DNA from: an uncultured Saprospiraceae bacterium
GTDB taxonomy: Bacteria > Bacteroidota > Bacteroidia > Chitinophagales > Saprospiraceae
DNA: 64,000 bases
Assembly: GCA_938007965.1 (NCBI GenBank)
Contig: CALLMH010000023.1
Location: forward strand, 45,944-109,943
Reading direction: 5' to 3'
Notes under the pieces: generated by a model
Told to the model about the DNA's origin: nothing
The model's input: only the letters and a program-made list of their open reading frames with translations
Database searches by the model: none
Position numbers and translations under genes: made by a program
Part shown: in pieces, positions 53,008-62,469 of the stretch
How the letters are laid out: each line of letters starts with the position of its first letter
Numbering within the stretch: the stretch's first letter is position 1

Positions 53008-54186
53008 ATGAGATTATTAACGATACTGATATTATCATTGAGTGCCATGGTTATGAGCGCACAAAAAGAAATTTTACTCACCAACCCTTCTTTTGAAGAT
53101 ACACCACGTAAAGGTGGCCAAGTGAATGGCATAAAAGGATGGTATGATTGCGGTCTTATCAATTTTCCAGATGAATCGCCTCCGGACATCCACCCACAAG
53201 ATTTCTGGGAAAACACAAAACATGCGATAGATGGAGAGACGTACCTGGGCCTGGTCGTACGAGACAATGAAACCTGGGAATCTGTATCTCAAAAACTATC
53301 ATCACCATTGCAAGCTGGTCAATGCTATAGCTTCAGCATGCATCTGTCACGATCCGAAAAATATCTAAGTGGATCAAGATTTGCGCTTGAAAACAATGGC
53401 GATCAACGTCAAAACTTTAGTTACACCACACCTACAGTAGTCAGGGTATGGGGTGGATCAGGATATTGTAATACGAAAGAGCTATTAGCTGAAACGGTAC
53501 CCGTAAAACACTCAAAATGGAAGCCGTATTCTTTTAAATTATCTCCTTCTCTCAATCATAAATCAATCACCATCGAAGTATACTATAAAGTACCAGTATT
53601 GATACCTTATAATGGACACATCCTGATCGATAATCTATCAAGTATCTTAGAAATAGACTGCAATGAAGAGATAGTCGCTCAAGTGGAAGAGAAAAAATCA
53701 AAAAGACCTCCTCATAAGAGATTCAAGGAAAACAAGAAGGTAATAAAAGAGGAAGTAGTCGAAGACGAGACCGAAGTCGCAGTCACTGAGGCGCCCAAAC
53801 AAAAAATCATGAATCTCGATCGGACTAAAATAAAAAAAGATCAGATTTTCGAAATTAAAAGTTTGAATTTCAAATCAGACGTAACATCTATCGACAAGGA
53901 ATCCTACGAGGTGTTGGACGAAATATATGATTTCCTTCAAGAAAATAAAGACATCACCATAGAAATAGGCGGTCATACCAATGGACTACCTACCCATGAA
54001 TATTGTGACAAACTATCTGAAGAGAGAGCTAAAGAAGTCGCCGTATACCTAGTAGAGAAAGGGATAAATGGTGATCGGGTATTCTACCGAGGATATGGTA
54101 AGCGAAAAGCACTCGCATCTAACCTATCCGCTGAAGGCAGAAAGAAAAACCAAAGAGTAGAGATCAAGATACTGAGTATTGGGTGA
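53008..54186 (+). CDS. OmpA family protein with N-terminal beta domain
   Basis: This 392-residue exported protein has a signal peptide (MRLLTILILSLSAMVMSAQ), an N-terminal domain of about 200 residues starting 'NPSFEDTPRKGGQVNGIKGW' that resembles a jelly-roll carbohydrate-binding or galactose-binding fold, a charged linker (about 225-265) and a C-terminal OmpA domain. The OmpA part has 'IKSLNFKSDVTSIDKESYEV' and 'ITIEIGGHTNGLPTHEYCDK' with 'LSEERAKEVAVYLVEKGI', the peptidoglycan-binding core. It would tether the envelope to the cell wall; its other partner is unknown. Confidence 0.88.
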   Translation: MRLLTILILSLSAMVMSAQKEILLTNPSFEDTPRKGGQVNGIKGWYDCGLINFPDESPPDIHPQDFWENTKHAIDGETYLGLVVRDNETWESVSQKLSSPLQAGQCYSFSMHLSRSEKYLSGSRFALENNGDQRQNFSYTTPTVVRVWGGSGYCNTKELLAETVPVKHSKWKPYSFKLSPSLNHKSITIEVYYKVPVLIPYNGHILIDNLSSILEIDCNEEIVAQVEEKKSKRPPHKRFKENKKVIKEEVVEDETEVAVTEAPKQKIMNLDRTKIKKDQIFEIKSLNFKSDVTSIDKESYEVLDEIYDFLQENKDITIEIGGHTNGLPTHEYCDKLSEERAKEVAVYLVEKGINGDRVFYRGYGKRKALASNLSAEGRKKNQRVEIKILSIG

Positions 54187-54308
54187 TATCACCTACATGT
54201 GATGATATTGTATTCAACCTTAGACTCTGACGGACTTCTAACTTATCAAATAAAGAAATAGGTATTCAAAATTTAAATAAAATAATAAGCTTACTAGCTC
54301 TCGCAGGA

Positions 54309-55097
54309 TTGTATTTATTTGCTGCGGACTCGTCTGAGACACCTTTAGAATTAGATCCTTCTGGATACTACTGTGCAAACTCAAATACGAGTTTCATTGA
54401 TGGTGAAGTACTACACTATATAGCGTACTACAATTGGAAATTGATATGGATACCCGCTGGTGAAGTGAAATTTATAGTAAAAGAAGATCCTACAGAATAT
54501 AAATATATAGTCCGTGGAAAAAGCTTCAGTTCTTATGATAACTTCTTTCGCGTCAATGATTATTACGCCACGACTGTTGATAAAAAAACGATGTTGCCAA
54601 AGACCTTTGTAAGGTATGTAGAAGAAGGAGATTATCGAAAATTTGACAGTCTTACGTTTGATCATAAGAACCTGATCGTCCATAGTCTAAATGGTAAGAC
54701 CAAGGAGACGGCCAAAGAAAAGACTTTTCCCATCGATTCTTGTGCGCTAGACTTACTATCTGTCATGTATAGTCTGAGAAATACGAATACAAAAGAATAT
54801 ACTCCAGGACAATCGATGGATATCACCATGTTTTTGGATGAAGAGGTATTCCCGATTCATATAGGATATGACAAGCAGGAGCGAAAGAATATAAAAGATC
54901 TAGGAAAATATAATACACTACTGATTCATCCAGAATTGGTGGTGGGTAATGTCTTCAAAGAAGGTGACAAAATGAATATATGGGTATCTGATGACGAAAA
55001 TAAGGTGCCTTTATTGATCGAATCACCAGTGAGCGTCGGATCTGTAAAAGCTGTGCTACAATCATATTCTGGCCTGAGACACGATGGAGAATTGTAG
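54309..55097 (+). CDS. DUF3108 exported protein, unusual start
   Basis: The body of this protein fits DUF3108: 'SFIDGEVLHYIAYYNWKLIW', 'AGEVKFIVKEDPTEYKYIVR', 'LDLLSVMYSLRNTNTKEYTP' and 'MNIWVSDDENKVPLLIESPV'. The first canonical start is TTG at 54309, but in frame upstream the sequence reads 'NKIISLLALAGLYLFAADSS', a clear signal peptide, without any ATG, GTG or TTG back to the stop at 54228-54230. The true start is therefore probably a non-standard codon such as ATT at 54264, or there is a base error. The protein would be periplasmic; the function of the family is unknown. It follows the OmpA-like gene by about 120 bases. Confidence 0.85.
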   Translation: MYLFAADSSETPLELDPSGYYCANSNTSFIDGEVLHYIAYYNWKLIWIPAGEVKFIVKEDPTEYKYIVRGKSFSSYDNFFRVNDYYATTVDKKTMLPKTFVRYVEEGDYRKFDSLTFDHKNLIVHSLNGKTKETAKEKTFPIDSCALDLLSVMYSLRNTNTKEYTPGQSMDITMFLDEEVFPIHIGYDKQERKNIKDLGKYNTLLIHPELVVGNVFKEGDKMNIWVSDDENKVPLLIESPVSVGSVKAVLQSYSGLRHDGEL

Positions 55098-55114
55098 TCT
55101 TAAATATTGTACTA

Positions 55115-55140
55115 TCTTCTTACTCCTGAACTAGCCTAAT
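55115..55140 (+). repeat. Dispersed intergenic repeat, copy H (fragment)
   Basis: Only the end motif remains: 'CTTCTTACTCCTGAACTAGC' (55116-55135), aligned with 'TTATTTCTGAACTACCC' of the other copies. It lies 18 bases after the DUF3108 stop codon. Confidence 0.4.
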
Positions 55141-55250
55141 CGAACTGAATCAACGATACAACCATAGTGCTATTGCAAGCATGGATTGAGCTAAATATCG
55201 ATGAAATTCACCTATTTTGACAAAAGAGTGAATCACTAAATTCAATTCCG

Positions 55251-55258
55251 TACTTTTG
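55251..55258 (+). promoter_or_regulatory. -7 box of der
   Basis: TACTTTTG matches TAnnTTTG exactly and lies 19 bases before the der ATG. No clear -33 TTG is found at the standard distance. A Shine-Dalgarno-like AAGGAAG precedes the ATG. Confidence 0.5.
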
Positions 55259-55276
55259 CAGCTTAAATAAAGGAAG

Positions 55277-56584
55277 ATGTCGCACGTAGTAGCAATAGTA
55301 GGAAGGCCAAATGTAGGTAAGTCAACATTATTCAATAGATTAATAGGAGAGAGAAAAGCCATTATAGATAATATAAGTGGTGTGACTAGAGATCGGATAT
55401 ATGGCTGGAGTGATTGGAATGGAAAAGATTTCACTGTAGTAGATACTGGTGGATTCGTACATGGGTCTGATGATGTATTCGAAGCAGCGATACGGTCGCA
55501 AGTGACGATAGCCATCGAGGAGGCAGAAGTGATCATATTTATGGTAGATGTGACAACGGGCATCACTGATCTAGATGAAGAAGTAGCGAATATGCTGCGA
55601 AAATCAAATAAGAAAATATTCGTCGCTGTCAATAAAGTAGATAACAATAAGCGTGAGTTGATGGCCAACGAATTCTGGGGGCTAGGCTTCGAGAATACAT
55701 TTTTCTTATCCTCTATATCTGGAAGTGGAACAGGTGAAATCCTAGATGCACTGGTAGACGTATTACCACCAGAAGAAAGTAATAATACGGAAGAAGGAAT
55801 CCCTAAACTCGCGCTAGTCGGTCAGCCAAATGTCGGTAAATCATCTATGACCAATGCACTTCTGGGAGAAGATAGAAATATCGTAACCAATATACCCGGT
55901 ACTACTCGAGATTCGATATATACGAAGTATAATAAGTTTGGCCATGAATTCTATCTGATAGATACTGCTGGCATCCGTAAGAAGAGTAAGGTACATGAAG
56001 ATCTTGAATTCTACTCGGTGATCCGTGCTGTAAAAGCTATAGACGAAGCGGATATATGCTTACTCATGCTCGATGCCCAAGATGGTATAGAGGCACAAGA
56101 TCTCAGTATCCTAGGATTGATACAAAGAAGAAAGAAGGGTCTAGTCATCCTAGTAAACAAATGGGATCTCGTAGATAAAGAAACGAATACAGCTAGGGAT
56201 TTCGAAGAACAATTGAAAAATAAGATCGCACCTTTTAATGATGTGCCCGTAATATTTACCTCGGTCCTCGAAAAGCAAAGAATCTACAAAGCAATAGAAG
56301 CTGCTATAGAAGTAAATAATAATAGAACTCGAAAAATCAAGACTTCAGAACTGAATGACTACATCCAAGAAGTGATGGAGAGAACTCCCCCACCTGCTCA
56401 TAGAGGTAAATTTATCAAGATCAAATACGTAACTCAACTGCCTGTATACTATCCTGCATTTGCGTTTTTCTGTAATCATCCTAAGCATGTGAAGGAATCA
56501 TACAAGAATTTCCTCGAAAACAAGATGAGAGAAAGGTATGACTTCAAAGGAGTACCGATCAGCATATTCTTCAGAGATAAATAA
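55277..56584 (+). CDS. der: Ribosome biogenesis GTPase Der (EngA)
   Basis: This 435-residue protein has two tandem GTPase domains, the mark of Der, which is essential for maturation of the 50S ribosomal subunit. Domain 1 has '[20 protein letters not shown]', 'DTGGFVHG' and 'VNKVDNNK'; domain 2 has '[20 protein letters not shown]', '[11 protein letters not shown]' and 'VNKWDLVDK'. The C-terminal KH-like domain ends with '[11 protein letters not shown]'. Length and motifs are standard. It is followed 7 bases later by the rmlC-rmlD fusion gene. Confidence 0.98.
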   Translation: MSHVVAIVGRPNVGKSTLFNRLIGERKAIIDNISGVTRDRIYGWSDWNGKDFTVVDTGGFVHGSDDVFEAAIRSQVTIAIEEAEVIIFMVDVTTGITDLDEEVANMLRKSNKKIFVAVNKVDNNKRELMANEFWGLGFENTFFLSSISGSGTGEILDALVDVLPPEESNNTEEGIPKLALVGQPNVGKSSMTNALLGEDRNIVTNIPGTTRDSIYTKYNKFGHEFYLIDTAGIRKKSKVHEDLEFYSVIRAVKAIDEADICLLMLDAQDGIEAQDLSILGLIQRRKKGLVILVNKWDLVDKETNTARDFEEQLKNKIAPFNDVPVIFTSVLEKQRIYKAIEAAIEVNNNRTRKIKTSELNDYIQEVMERTPPPAHRGKFIKIKYVTQLPVYYPAFAFFCNHPKHVKESYKNFLENKMRERYDFKGVPISIFFRDK

Positions 56585-56591
56585 CCTATAA

Positions 56592-58040
56592 ATGAACATC
56601 ACAAAAACTAAATTTGAAGGTCTCTTCGTCATAGAACCCAAAGTATGGGGGGATGATAGAGGTTACTTTTTTGAGTCGTTCAAGAAAGAATCGATGGAAG
56701 AAGTTGGTGTAGATATCGATTGGATACAAGATAATGAGGCATTCTCAGAAAAAGGAGTACTCAGAGGATTACACTATCAATTGCCCCCTGCAGCACAAAC
56801 TAAGTTGGTCAGAGTAGCGCAGGGTGAAGTTCTGGATATAGTAGTTGATATCCGCCCATCTTCAAAAACTTACGGGAAGTCATTTTCGATTGTCTTAAGT
56901 GGATCGAATAAAAAACAGCTTTTGGTTCCTAAGGGATTTGCCCACGGATATGTGGTATTAAGTGATACAGCCTTGTTTCTATATAAGGTGGACAATCCGT
57001 ACTCTAAGGAGATGGAAGCTGGCATCAAATACGATGACGCCACATTAAACATAGACTGGAAACTACCGTCTTCGGAGTTGATCCTATCGGATAAAGACAA
57101 AGAGCAACCATCCTTTGGAAATCACAAAACATACGAAATAAAAACAGCCGACTCGAATGATAAACGCACCAAGATAATGATCACGGGGGCTAATGGTCAG
57201 CTGGGCCGATCATTTAGAAAAATAGCTAAAGGGTTTAATCATTATAAATTCCACTTCTACACAAGTAAACAGCTCGATATTACAAATGGGAAGGCAGTGA
57301 ATGATGAAGTCGAAAATATTCGTCCACAGGTATTGATCAATTGTGCTGCATATACCAAAGTAGATGATGCAGAAGATCATGAAGAGGCGAATTGGAATGT
57401 AAATGTCATCGCGACACATAACATCGCACGGATTTGTAAAAAACACGATGTGCTGTTATTCCACTATTCTTCGGATTATGTATATCACAGTCTAGAAGGC
57501 AAAAAACTAAATGAACTAGCGCCTACAACTCCACAAGGAAAATATGCAGCTGCCAAGTTGAGAAGTGAAGAAGTCATAGATGCTTCATCCCCTAGAGCGA
57601 TCATCATGCGCACCTCCTGGGTATACTCAGAATTCGGACATAACTTCCTGAAAACTATGCTCAAACTTGCTGAGTCAAGATCAAAACTCAAAGTAGTCAA
57701 TGATCAAATAGGAGCGCCTACTTATGCCACTGATATAGCTGTAACATCGATGAAAATAATCGAACAAATACAGTCAAAGAAGGTATCGTTATCGAAGCCA
57801 GAGATATTAAACTATGCTGGAGACGGGGAGACGAGTTGGTATGATTTTGCAGCGTTTATATTCATGACCGCTGGGATTAAAATAAAATTAAAAGGCATAC
57901 CAAGCAAGGATTATCCTACGAAGGCAGCTCGTCCAAAATGGAGTGTACTGGATATGGAGCTCATAAAATCAACTTATGGAATCGAGCCAAAATTCTGGAA
58001 AGAATCAGTAAAGGACTGCCTAAACGTCCTAGGAAAATAA
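56592..58040 (+). CDS. rmlCD: Fused dTDP-4-dehydrorhamnose 3,5-epimerase / reductase (RmlC-RmlD)
   Basis: This 482-residue protein joins two enzymes that act one after the other in dTDP-L-rhamnose synthesis. Residues 1 to about 180 are RmlC, with 'GDDRGYFFESF', the catalytic His61 in 'GVLRGLHYQLPPAAQTKLVR' and 'KGFAHGYVVLSDTALFLYKV'. Residues from about 193 are RmlD, an extended SDR with 'IMITGANGQLGRSF', 'SSDYVYHSLEG' and the catalytic Tyr318 and Lys322 in 'YAAAKLRSE'. The sequence is continuous without a frameshift. rmlA and rmlB are not in the window. It would feed the rhamnose needed for surface glycans. Confidence 0.92.
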   Translation: MNITKTKFEGLFVIEPKVWGDDRGYFFESFKKESMEEVGVDIDWIQDNEAFSEKGVLRGLHYQLPPAAQTKLVRVAQGEVLDIVVDIRPSSKTYGKSFSIVLSGSNKKQLLVPKGFAHGYVVLSDTALFLYKVDNPYSKEMEAGIKYDDATLNIDWKLPSSELILSDKDKEQPSFGNHKTYEIKTADSNDKRTKIMITGANGQLGRSFRKIAKGFNHYKFHFYTSKQLDITNGKAVNDEVENIRPQVLINCAAYTKVDDAEDHEEANWNVNVIATHNIARICKKHDVLLFHYSSDYVYHSLEGKKLNELAPTTPQGKYAAAKLRSEEVIDASSPRAIIMRTSWVYSEFGHNFLKTMLKLAESRSKLKVVNDQIGAPTYATDIAVTSMKIIEQIQSKKVSLSKPEILNYAGDGETSWYDFAAFIFMTAGIKIKLKGIPSKDYPTKAARPKWSVLDMELIKSTYGIEPKFWKESVKDCLNVLGK

Positions 58041-58067
58041 GATTCTCTAATCACCTAATACACAATC

Positions 58068-59072
58068 ATGAAATTATTAAAAAAGATCTTAATTGGCCTA
58101 CTTATATTTATCGTACTGTTATTGGTATTGGCCTATTTCTTACCTAGGAAAATGGAGATAGAAGCCAGTGGTCCAATCAACGCCCCAGCCACTTTTGCTT
58201 ATAATATATTGAACGATTTCAAGAATCAAGAACTGTGGGATCCTTGGACAGAACAAGATACCTCGATGACATTTGACTTTGGAGATTTGACACTCGGAGA
58301 AGGAGCATATATCGACTACACAAGTGATAAATATGGATCAGGTAGAACTACTAGAGTGACTTCTAAAAAAGATCAACAGATATTACTAACTAGTGAATCC
58401 AAAGATATGGGAAGCGGGTCAATGCGTTACGATATAGTATCGCAAGGGGACAAGTCTAAGCTCACTTGGGGTTTCAATACTGAAATAAGCTGGCCGAAGA
58501 ATTTGATCAACATATTCATCAAATCAGGGATGAAGAAAGACATGAAAGAAGGAATAACGAATATATCTTCTCTAGCCAATGACAGGTGGAAAAACAGCAC
58601 ATATAATGGATATCAAGTCAATCAAGAAGTGCGCCCGAGTATAAACTATGTGACAAATAGGGACGTTGTTCCATTTGCACAATCGGATAGATTTTACACA
58701 CAGAATTTGCAACCGCTATTTCTAAAAATTCAAAAATCTGGTGTGAAGATGGAAGGATATTCTAGTGCCTTGGTTTATAATTATGACTTCGCCAACAATA
58801 CGCTCGATATGGCTACAGCTATCCCGATAAAAGAGGAGGTCGCGATAGAAGGAGCTGGATCCGAAACATTAGATCAGGGTAAAGTATTGGTCGTAGACTA
58901 CTATGGAGATAGAATGGGAACTACTGCGGCACACTTGGCGATTGATGATTACATGAGAGATAGAGGATTATTCAATAAATATCCGGTTGTAGAAGAATAC
59001 ATTACTGATCCTACGGAAGAAAAAAATCCAAGTAAATGGTTGACAAAGGTGATTTACTATTTATCTGAGTGA
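58068..59072 (+). CDS. SRPBCC plus GyrI-like domain membrane-anchored protein
   Basis: This 334-residue protein starts with one membrane anchor ('ILIGLLIFIVLLLVLAYFLP'), followed by an SRPBCC/polyketide-cyclase-like ligand-binding domain ('PATFAYNILNDFKNQELWDP', to about residue 180) and a GyrI/AraC effector-binding-like domain (about 190-334, with 'AIPIKEEVAIEGAGSETLDQ' and 'VLVVDYYGDRMGTTAAHLAI'). Such pairs bind small hydrophobic ligands; no reaction is assigned. It begins 27 bases after the rmlCD gene. Confidence 0.85.
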   Translation: MKLLKKILIGLLIFIVLLLVLAYFLPRKMEIEASGPINAPATFAYNILNDFKNQELWDPWTEQDTSMTFDFGDLTLGEGAYIDYTSDKYGSGRTTRVTSKKDQQILLTSESKDMGSGSMRYDIVSQGDKSKLTWGFNTEISWPKNLINIFIKSGMKKDMKEGITNISSLANDRWKNSTYNGYQVNQEVRPSINYVTNRDVVPFAQSDRFYTQNLQPLFLKIQKSGVKMEGYSSALVYNYDFANNTLDMATAIPIKEEVAIEGAGSETLDQGKVLVVDYYGDRMGTTAAHLAIDDYMRDRGLFNKYPVVEEYITDPTEEKNPSKWLTKVIYYLSE

Positions 59073-59083
59073 GTTGTTAATTG

Positions 59084-60355
59084 TCAATTTAGCATTTTTT
59101 CGATTTGACTTTTCCAGCCGTATTTTGATTTGATGATCTGTTGGTTGAGTGTTGATTTGACTTTATGCGTAGACTTCCATTCTCTATATTTATCTAGGAT
59201 GAATGATTGCATCTTGCCTTGAGAGATTGGAGGGTTGTATACGACTGTCCCAGCATTCAACTCCGAGAAGAGCGCTTCGAATTCTGGATCATATACTCCG
59301 TTGATAAGGCACAGTGTCGGGTTCAGTGCTTCAAAATATTCGAATACTTTTCCCGTAAGTACGCCAGTAAGTTCTGGGCTTGAAGAGGTAAGTAAGAGAT
59401 TGATATGTGATCGATTTTGGATGGTTTTGGCTTCATCTTGAGAGACCATATTTTTATTGTAGAATATATTGATCAAGTTATACTCTTCTACCCATTCGCT
59501 ATACCTATGACCATCTCTACCCGCATAGATGAGTTGGATATCTTCTGCGGCTATCCGTCCATCTTTTATTAGCGATTTTATCACAGCGAACACCGCTCTT
59601 GGATCTCGATAATCAAAGTATAGAGAACCAGTATACGCAATGGTAAATTTCTCGTATTGCACTTCTGGGGTTCTTAATTCTACACCTCTGAGTATCGTCT
59701 TAGTAGGCCTATCATATACTTCTAGTTGAGATTTGAATCCATCAGAAATACAGGTGATTAGATCTGCTTTCTGTAATATCTTGTTTTCGATTCTTTTCTG
59801 ATAATTGGTAAAGATGACATTCTTATAGATCGGTTCTATCTGTAAATCTCTGTAATCAGCTATCCATCTAAGATTTGGAAACTTCTTCTTCAGGAGGTAG
59901 GCTACAAAATGATCTGCATAGGGACCGAATGAACTGTAGATCGTCGTCACACCCCCCTCTCGAATCAATGCTTTTGCCTTATGATAAGCTCCATAGATAT
60001 AGATAAAATTACCTTCTGCCAATACTAGACTAAATGGATACGACTTCTGCACCTTTAGTAACCATTGAAAGAATACACTTGTTTTTTTGGTCGTAGGCTT
60101 ATGACTATCTGATTGTTTGCCCGCTAATAACCTTCTGTAGTCTAGTGTATATATAGCATGTAAGGATAGATTGGATGGCAGTGGTCTTTCCTCAGTAGGG
60201 AATCTCTTATAGTTGTCACTGGTCAGCACGTGTACTTTGCGAACACATTTTGCAAAAGTGCACGCTATATGATAGTTCCTTATTACAGCTGTAGAAAGTA
60301 ATGGTGGGAAGTAGTAATTGAGACAGAGAATTTCTTCGGTTTTATCTGTTTTCAT
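59084..60355 (-). CDS. Glycosyltransferase, GT-B fold (GT4-like)
   Basis: This 423-residue protein resembles GT4-type transferases. The N-terminal part 'EEILCLNYYFPPLLSTAVIR' and 'TIYSSFGPYADHFVAYLLKK' fit the acceptor domain, 'LRWIADYRDLQIEPIYKN' is a typical segment, and 'KFTIAYTGSLYFDYRDPRAV' opens the donor domain. The usual EX7E is weak, with 'PELTGVLTGKVFEYFEALNP' in its place. It is 8 bases from the upstream glycosyltransferase gene, so both are probably in one operon for a surface glycan. Confidence 0.83.
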   Translation of the reverse strand: MKTDKTEEILCLNYYFPPLLSTAVIRNYHIACTFAKCVRKVHVLTSDNYKRFPTEERPLPSNLSLHAIYTLDYRRLLAGKQSDSHKPTTKKTSVFFQWLLKVQKSYPFSLVLAEGNFIYIYGAYHKAKALIREGGVTTIYSSFGPYADHFVAYLLKKKFPNLRWIADYRDLQIEPIYKNVIFTNYQKRIENKILQKADLITCISDGFKSQLEVYDRPTKTILRGVELRTPEVQYEKFTIAYTGSLYFDYRDPRAVFAVIKSLIKDGRIAAEDIQLIYAGRDGHRYSEWVEEYNLINIFYNKNMVSQDEAKTIQNRSHINLLLTSSSPELTGVLTGKVFEYFEALNPTLCLINGVYDPEFEALFSELNAGTVVYNPPISQGKMQSFILDKYREWKSTHKVKSTLNQQIIKSKYGWKSQIEKMLN

Positions 60356-60363
60356 CGAATCGT

Positions 60364-61485
60364 CTAAAGAATTATCTTTTCTATCTCACTGTATATATCA
60401 TTTGCAATCTTCTGATCATCAAATTCTCGGAGTGCTTTTTCTCTACCAGCGTCTCCCATTTTATGCCGTTGATTAGCTGATAGATGGATGAATTGTTCGA
60501 ATACTTTACGCAAAGAGGAAGTGCTTTTGACTTCTGCAAGGTAGCCATTTACACCTATATCTACAGCTTCTCTACATCCAGCAGTATCGGTGGTGATTAC
60601 CGGCTTCCCCATAGACATCCCTTCTGTGATCGTCCTCGGGATAGCTTCTCTATAAGAAGGTAATACGATACAATCCGACTTCGCTATAAAGGGTCTGACA
60701 TCTTTTTGAAATCCATAATACTTTACGATATCATTCGCGGTCCATCCGACTAGATCTTCCTTATCTACCGTCGCAGGATTATCAGGATCTAATTCGCCTA
60801 CAATAGAAAAGGTCACATTCGGATATTTGGTCTTGATAACTTTTGCTGCCTCTACGAACTCTCCAATCCCTTTATCATAAAGTAATCGACCAATAAAAGT
60901 AAAATTTACGTGGTCGCCTGGCGTCATTTTTCCATTTGGATAGGGATGGTAATAGCTCGTATTGACTCCACATCCTTTGATCGATACGCCTTGATTGGCT
61001 TTAGTAATCCCAAGACTATCAAATAATTCACGATCCTCGATATTTTCAAAAATAAACTTCTTATGAAATCGAGACACAAATTGATACAGCTTAGTCGTCA
61101 CATTACGAATCCATCCTTTATGAATAAAAGCATACCCCAGGCCAGTCACCATAGCTATAGATGGTATGCCAGCTATTTTAGCTGCTATGCCTCCAAAAAT
61201 ATTCGGCTTGTTGGTATAATGCAAGATTAGATCCGGCTTCAACTTCCTATACTTCCTTATCAACTCCGCGACTAGAATGACGTCTTTCAGCGGGTTTGTA
61301 CTATCTCTATCTAGGGTTCGAAGATTGACATGCTGGACAGCAGGGTATAGTTCTTTATACTCTACATATTCGTCGATAGGAGCTATCACGAGGACATCGT
61401 GACCTTCGGCTAGCAACTTATCTATGACATTGAGTCTGAAGTTGTAGATATTCCAGGTAGAGTTCGCTACTAGCGCTATTTTCAT
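60364..61485 (-). CDS. Glycosyltransferase family 4 (PglA/CapM-like)
   Basis: This 373-residue GT4 enzyme has the start 'KIALVANSTWNIYNFRLNVI', 'DLILHYTNKPNIFGGIAAKI', the donor-domain entry 'VNFTFIGRLLYDKGIGEFVE' and the EX7E region 'PSYREAIPRTITEGMSMGKP'. It resembles bacterial N-acetylgalactosaminyl- or galactosyl-type transferases for lipid-linked glycans (PglA-like). It is followed 8 bases later by another glycosyltransferase gene. Sugar specificity is not decided. Confidence 0.92.
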   Translation of the reverse strand: MKIALVANSTWNIYNFRLNVIDKLLAEGHDVLVIAPIDEYVEYKELYPAVQHVNLRTLDRDSTNPLKDVILVAELIRKYRKLKPDLILHYTNKPNIFGGIAAKIAGIPSIAMVTGLGYAFIHKGWIRNVTTKLYQFVSRFHKKFIFENIEDRELFDSLGITKANQGVSIKGCGVNTSYYHPYPNGKMTPGDHVNFTFIGRLLYDKGIGEFVEAAKVIKTKYPNVTFSIVGELDPDNPATVDKEDLVGWTANDIVKYYGFQKDVRPFIAKSDCIVLPSYREAIPRTITEGMSMGKPVITTDTAGCREAVDIGVNGYLAEVKSTSSLRKVFEQFIHLSANQRHKMGDAGREKALREFDDQKIANDIYSEIEKIIL

Positions 61486-61530
61486 TTAATATTCTAAGTA
61501 CTTAGATTTGAGACTACAAATGTATAAAAT

Positions 61531-62463
61531 TTATTCTCTTGCGAGTTCAGCATATACCGCATCTAGGCTTCTTTCTATTCCTTTCCCTGTCCATTCTTCA
61601 GCTCCAGGTATGACCTTAGTTGATTCTTTTAATTTTTCTAATGGGATACTAGATCTCAAAGATTTCTCTCCAAAATCGAGTAGTTTTTCTAGGTAATTTT
61701 GGAATGCTCTTATATCCTCTATACCTCCAGTAACTTCATACCCAGCACCGGCGTGTCCCCACATATAGATCGTCTTATCGTCATACGTATTGATCGACTT
61801 ATCTAGTACCTGAATCCAATTCTCGATATTGGCACCTGCTCCCATGTCTATGTATGGAAATCTCCTATTGAATACTAGATCTCCCATGTGTACCACATTG
61901 GCATTTTCGAAATGTACTATCGCATCTCCGTCCGTATGTGCTGCACCGAAATAATTAAGAGAAATTGATTCGTTTCCTACCTTTTGGGTAATACTGGTGC
62001 GGAAGGTATCTGTAGGATAGACTTGATCGTCTTCAGTTCCTTTCTTTTTAGCGGAGGCTATTTGATTCTTGCGGCTATTGCTATGTGCCAAGATCATATC
62101 TGTCCTATCTTTGAACACTGGATTTCCAGCTGTATGATCGCCGTGATGATGTGTATTCACAAGCAGATCTACATTCCCAAGTTCTAGTTTATCAATCTCT
62201 TCCAACAAGTGATTTGATTGTTCTGGAAATTGAGTGTCAACGACCACGATACCATCCTTCGATGCCATCCATCCTATGGTACCACCTCGTTCTGTGAAAT
62301 ATCCCACTCCATTTCTGATCATTTGCATATTATAATCTTGACCGACTGGTGCTATAAATTTAGACTTTGTCTTGCAGGCATATAGCTGGCTAAAGAAAAA
62401 AGTATATGTTGTTGCTTGGGCTGTTTTGGATAGGAAATTTCTTCTTTTCATGGAATTAGACAT
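61531..62463 (-). CDS. Metallo-beta-lactamase fold hydrolase, Tat-type leader
   Basis: This 310-residue protein has an N-terminal 'MKRRNFLSKTAQATTYTFFF' with twin Arg and a hydrophobic stretch, then a Cys, so export by the Tat system is likely. The MBL fold shows 'LVNTHHHGDHTAGNPVF' (HxHxDH), 'NYFGAAHTDGDAIVHF' (third His), 'VVHMGDLVFNRRFP' (bridging Asp) and 'MWGHAGAGYEV' (last His). It resembles cyclase-like or quinoprotein-relay MBL proteins, but no substrate can be named. Its start lies directly beside the inverted-repeat cassette with the GxxExxY gene. Confidence 0.9.
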   Translation of the reverse strand: MSNSMKRRNFLSKTAQATTYTFFFSQLYACKTKSKFIAPVGQDYNMQMIRNGVGYFTERGGTIGWMASKDGIVVVDTQFPEQSNHLLEEIDKLELGNVDLLVNTHHHGDHTAGNPVFKDRTDMILAHSNSRKNQIASAKKKGTEDDQVYPTDTFRTSITQKVGNESISLNYFGAAHTDGDAIVHFENANVVHMGDLVFNRRFPYIDMGAGANIENWIQVLDKSINTYDDKTIYMWGHAGAGYEVTGGIEDIRAFQNYLEKLLDFGEKSLRSSIPLEKLKESTKVIPGAEEWTGKGIERSLDAVYAELARE

Positions 62464-62469
62464 TTATAG

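Noticed and set aside
54183..54230. OmpA-like and DUF3108 proteins read as one gene
   Set aside because: The OmpA domain ends normally with a stop at 54184-54186 and the next frame starts with its own signal peptide, so these are separate genes.
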